Source: Syntrophomonadaceae bacterium | GTDB taxonomy: Bacteria > Bacillota_D > Dethiobacteria > DTU022 | Assembly (NCBI GenBank): GCA_003562605.1 | Contig: PWUG01000194.1 | Location: forward strand, 1-5,383 | Reading direction: 5' to 3' | DNA: 5,383 bases | Shown here: piece after piece, positions 5,374 to 5,383 of the stretch | Numbering within the stretch: position 1 is the stretch's first letter | How the letters are laid out: each line of letters opens with the position of its first letter | The notes under the pieces: model-generated | What the model was told of the DNA's origin: nothing | The model's database searches: none | The model's input: the letters and a program-made list of their open reading frames with translations, nothing else | Program-made: the position numbers and the translations under genes

Positions 5374-5383
5374 TAAAAGCCGA

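Noticed and set aside
1..5383. CRISPR array, insertion sequence, attachment site, tRNA or phage gene
   Set aside because: No repeat-spacer pattern, terminal inverted repeats, transposase motifs or tRNA cloverleaf could be found on either strand.

Overview
The window reads as a chromosomal segment of a low-to-mid GC Gram-positive, most likely a spore-forming member of the Clostridia/Peptococcia. The evidence is the Gram-positive dcw gene order (mraZ, rsmH, ftsL, class B penicillin-binding protein), G-rich ribosome binding sites, a SpoVD-like transpeptidase, and a Firmicutes-style 6S RNA. The species cannot be named from this sequence. All genes lie on the + strand.

Bases 1-300 hold no protein gene. 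They contain an extended -10 promoter near the left edge, then a long rod-shaped RNA (about 52-226) read here as 6S RNA (ssrS/bsrA). Its closing stem runs directly into a T-run and probably serves as its terminator. A second extended -10 promoter follows at once and drives mgtE through a leader of about 50 nt, too short for an M-box riboswitch. This leader can fold over the 5' part of the mgtE ribosome binding site, which contains a run of eight G.

Bases 310-1635 encode MgtE, a Mg2+ channel with its own cytoplasmic Mg2+ sensor. The 190-bp gap after it is AT-rich. It holds a weak terminator candidate, long T-tracts, a promoter (TTGAAA-17-TAAAGT), and a four-unit, 10-bp-periodic MraZ box overlapping that promoter.

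Bases 1826-5362 are the start of the division and cell-wall (dcw) operon: the autoregulator MraZ, the 16S rRNA methyltransferase RsmH, the divisome protein FtsL, and a SpoVD/FtsI-type transpeptidase. Spacing is very tight, with a 24-nt gap, then an overlap, then a 5-nt gap. No internal terminator is visible, so the genes are probably co-transcribed and partly translationally coupled. MraZ probably controls the operon by binding the box in front of its own gene. FtsL and the PBP act in septal peptidoglycan synthesis, or cortex synthesis if the PBP is a true SpoVD. The last 21 bases carry a ribosome binding site for the next gene, expected to be murE but not visible.

I see no strong sign of a wholly new system. 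The most worthwhile points are the 6S RNA and its compact junction with mgtE, the SD hairpin with the G8 tract, the four-unit MraZ box, an 11-bp copy of that box at the mraZ-rsmH junction, and the SpoVD-type cysteines in the PBP.
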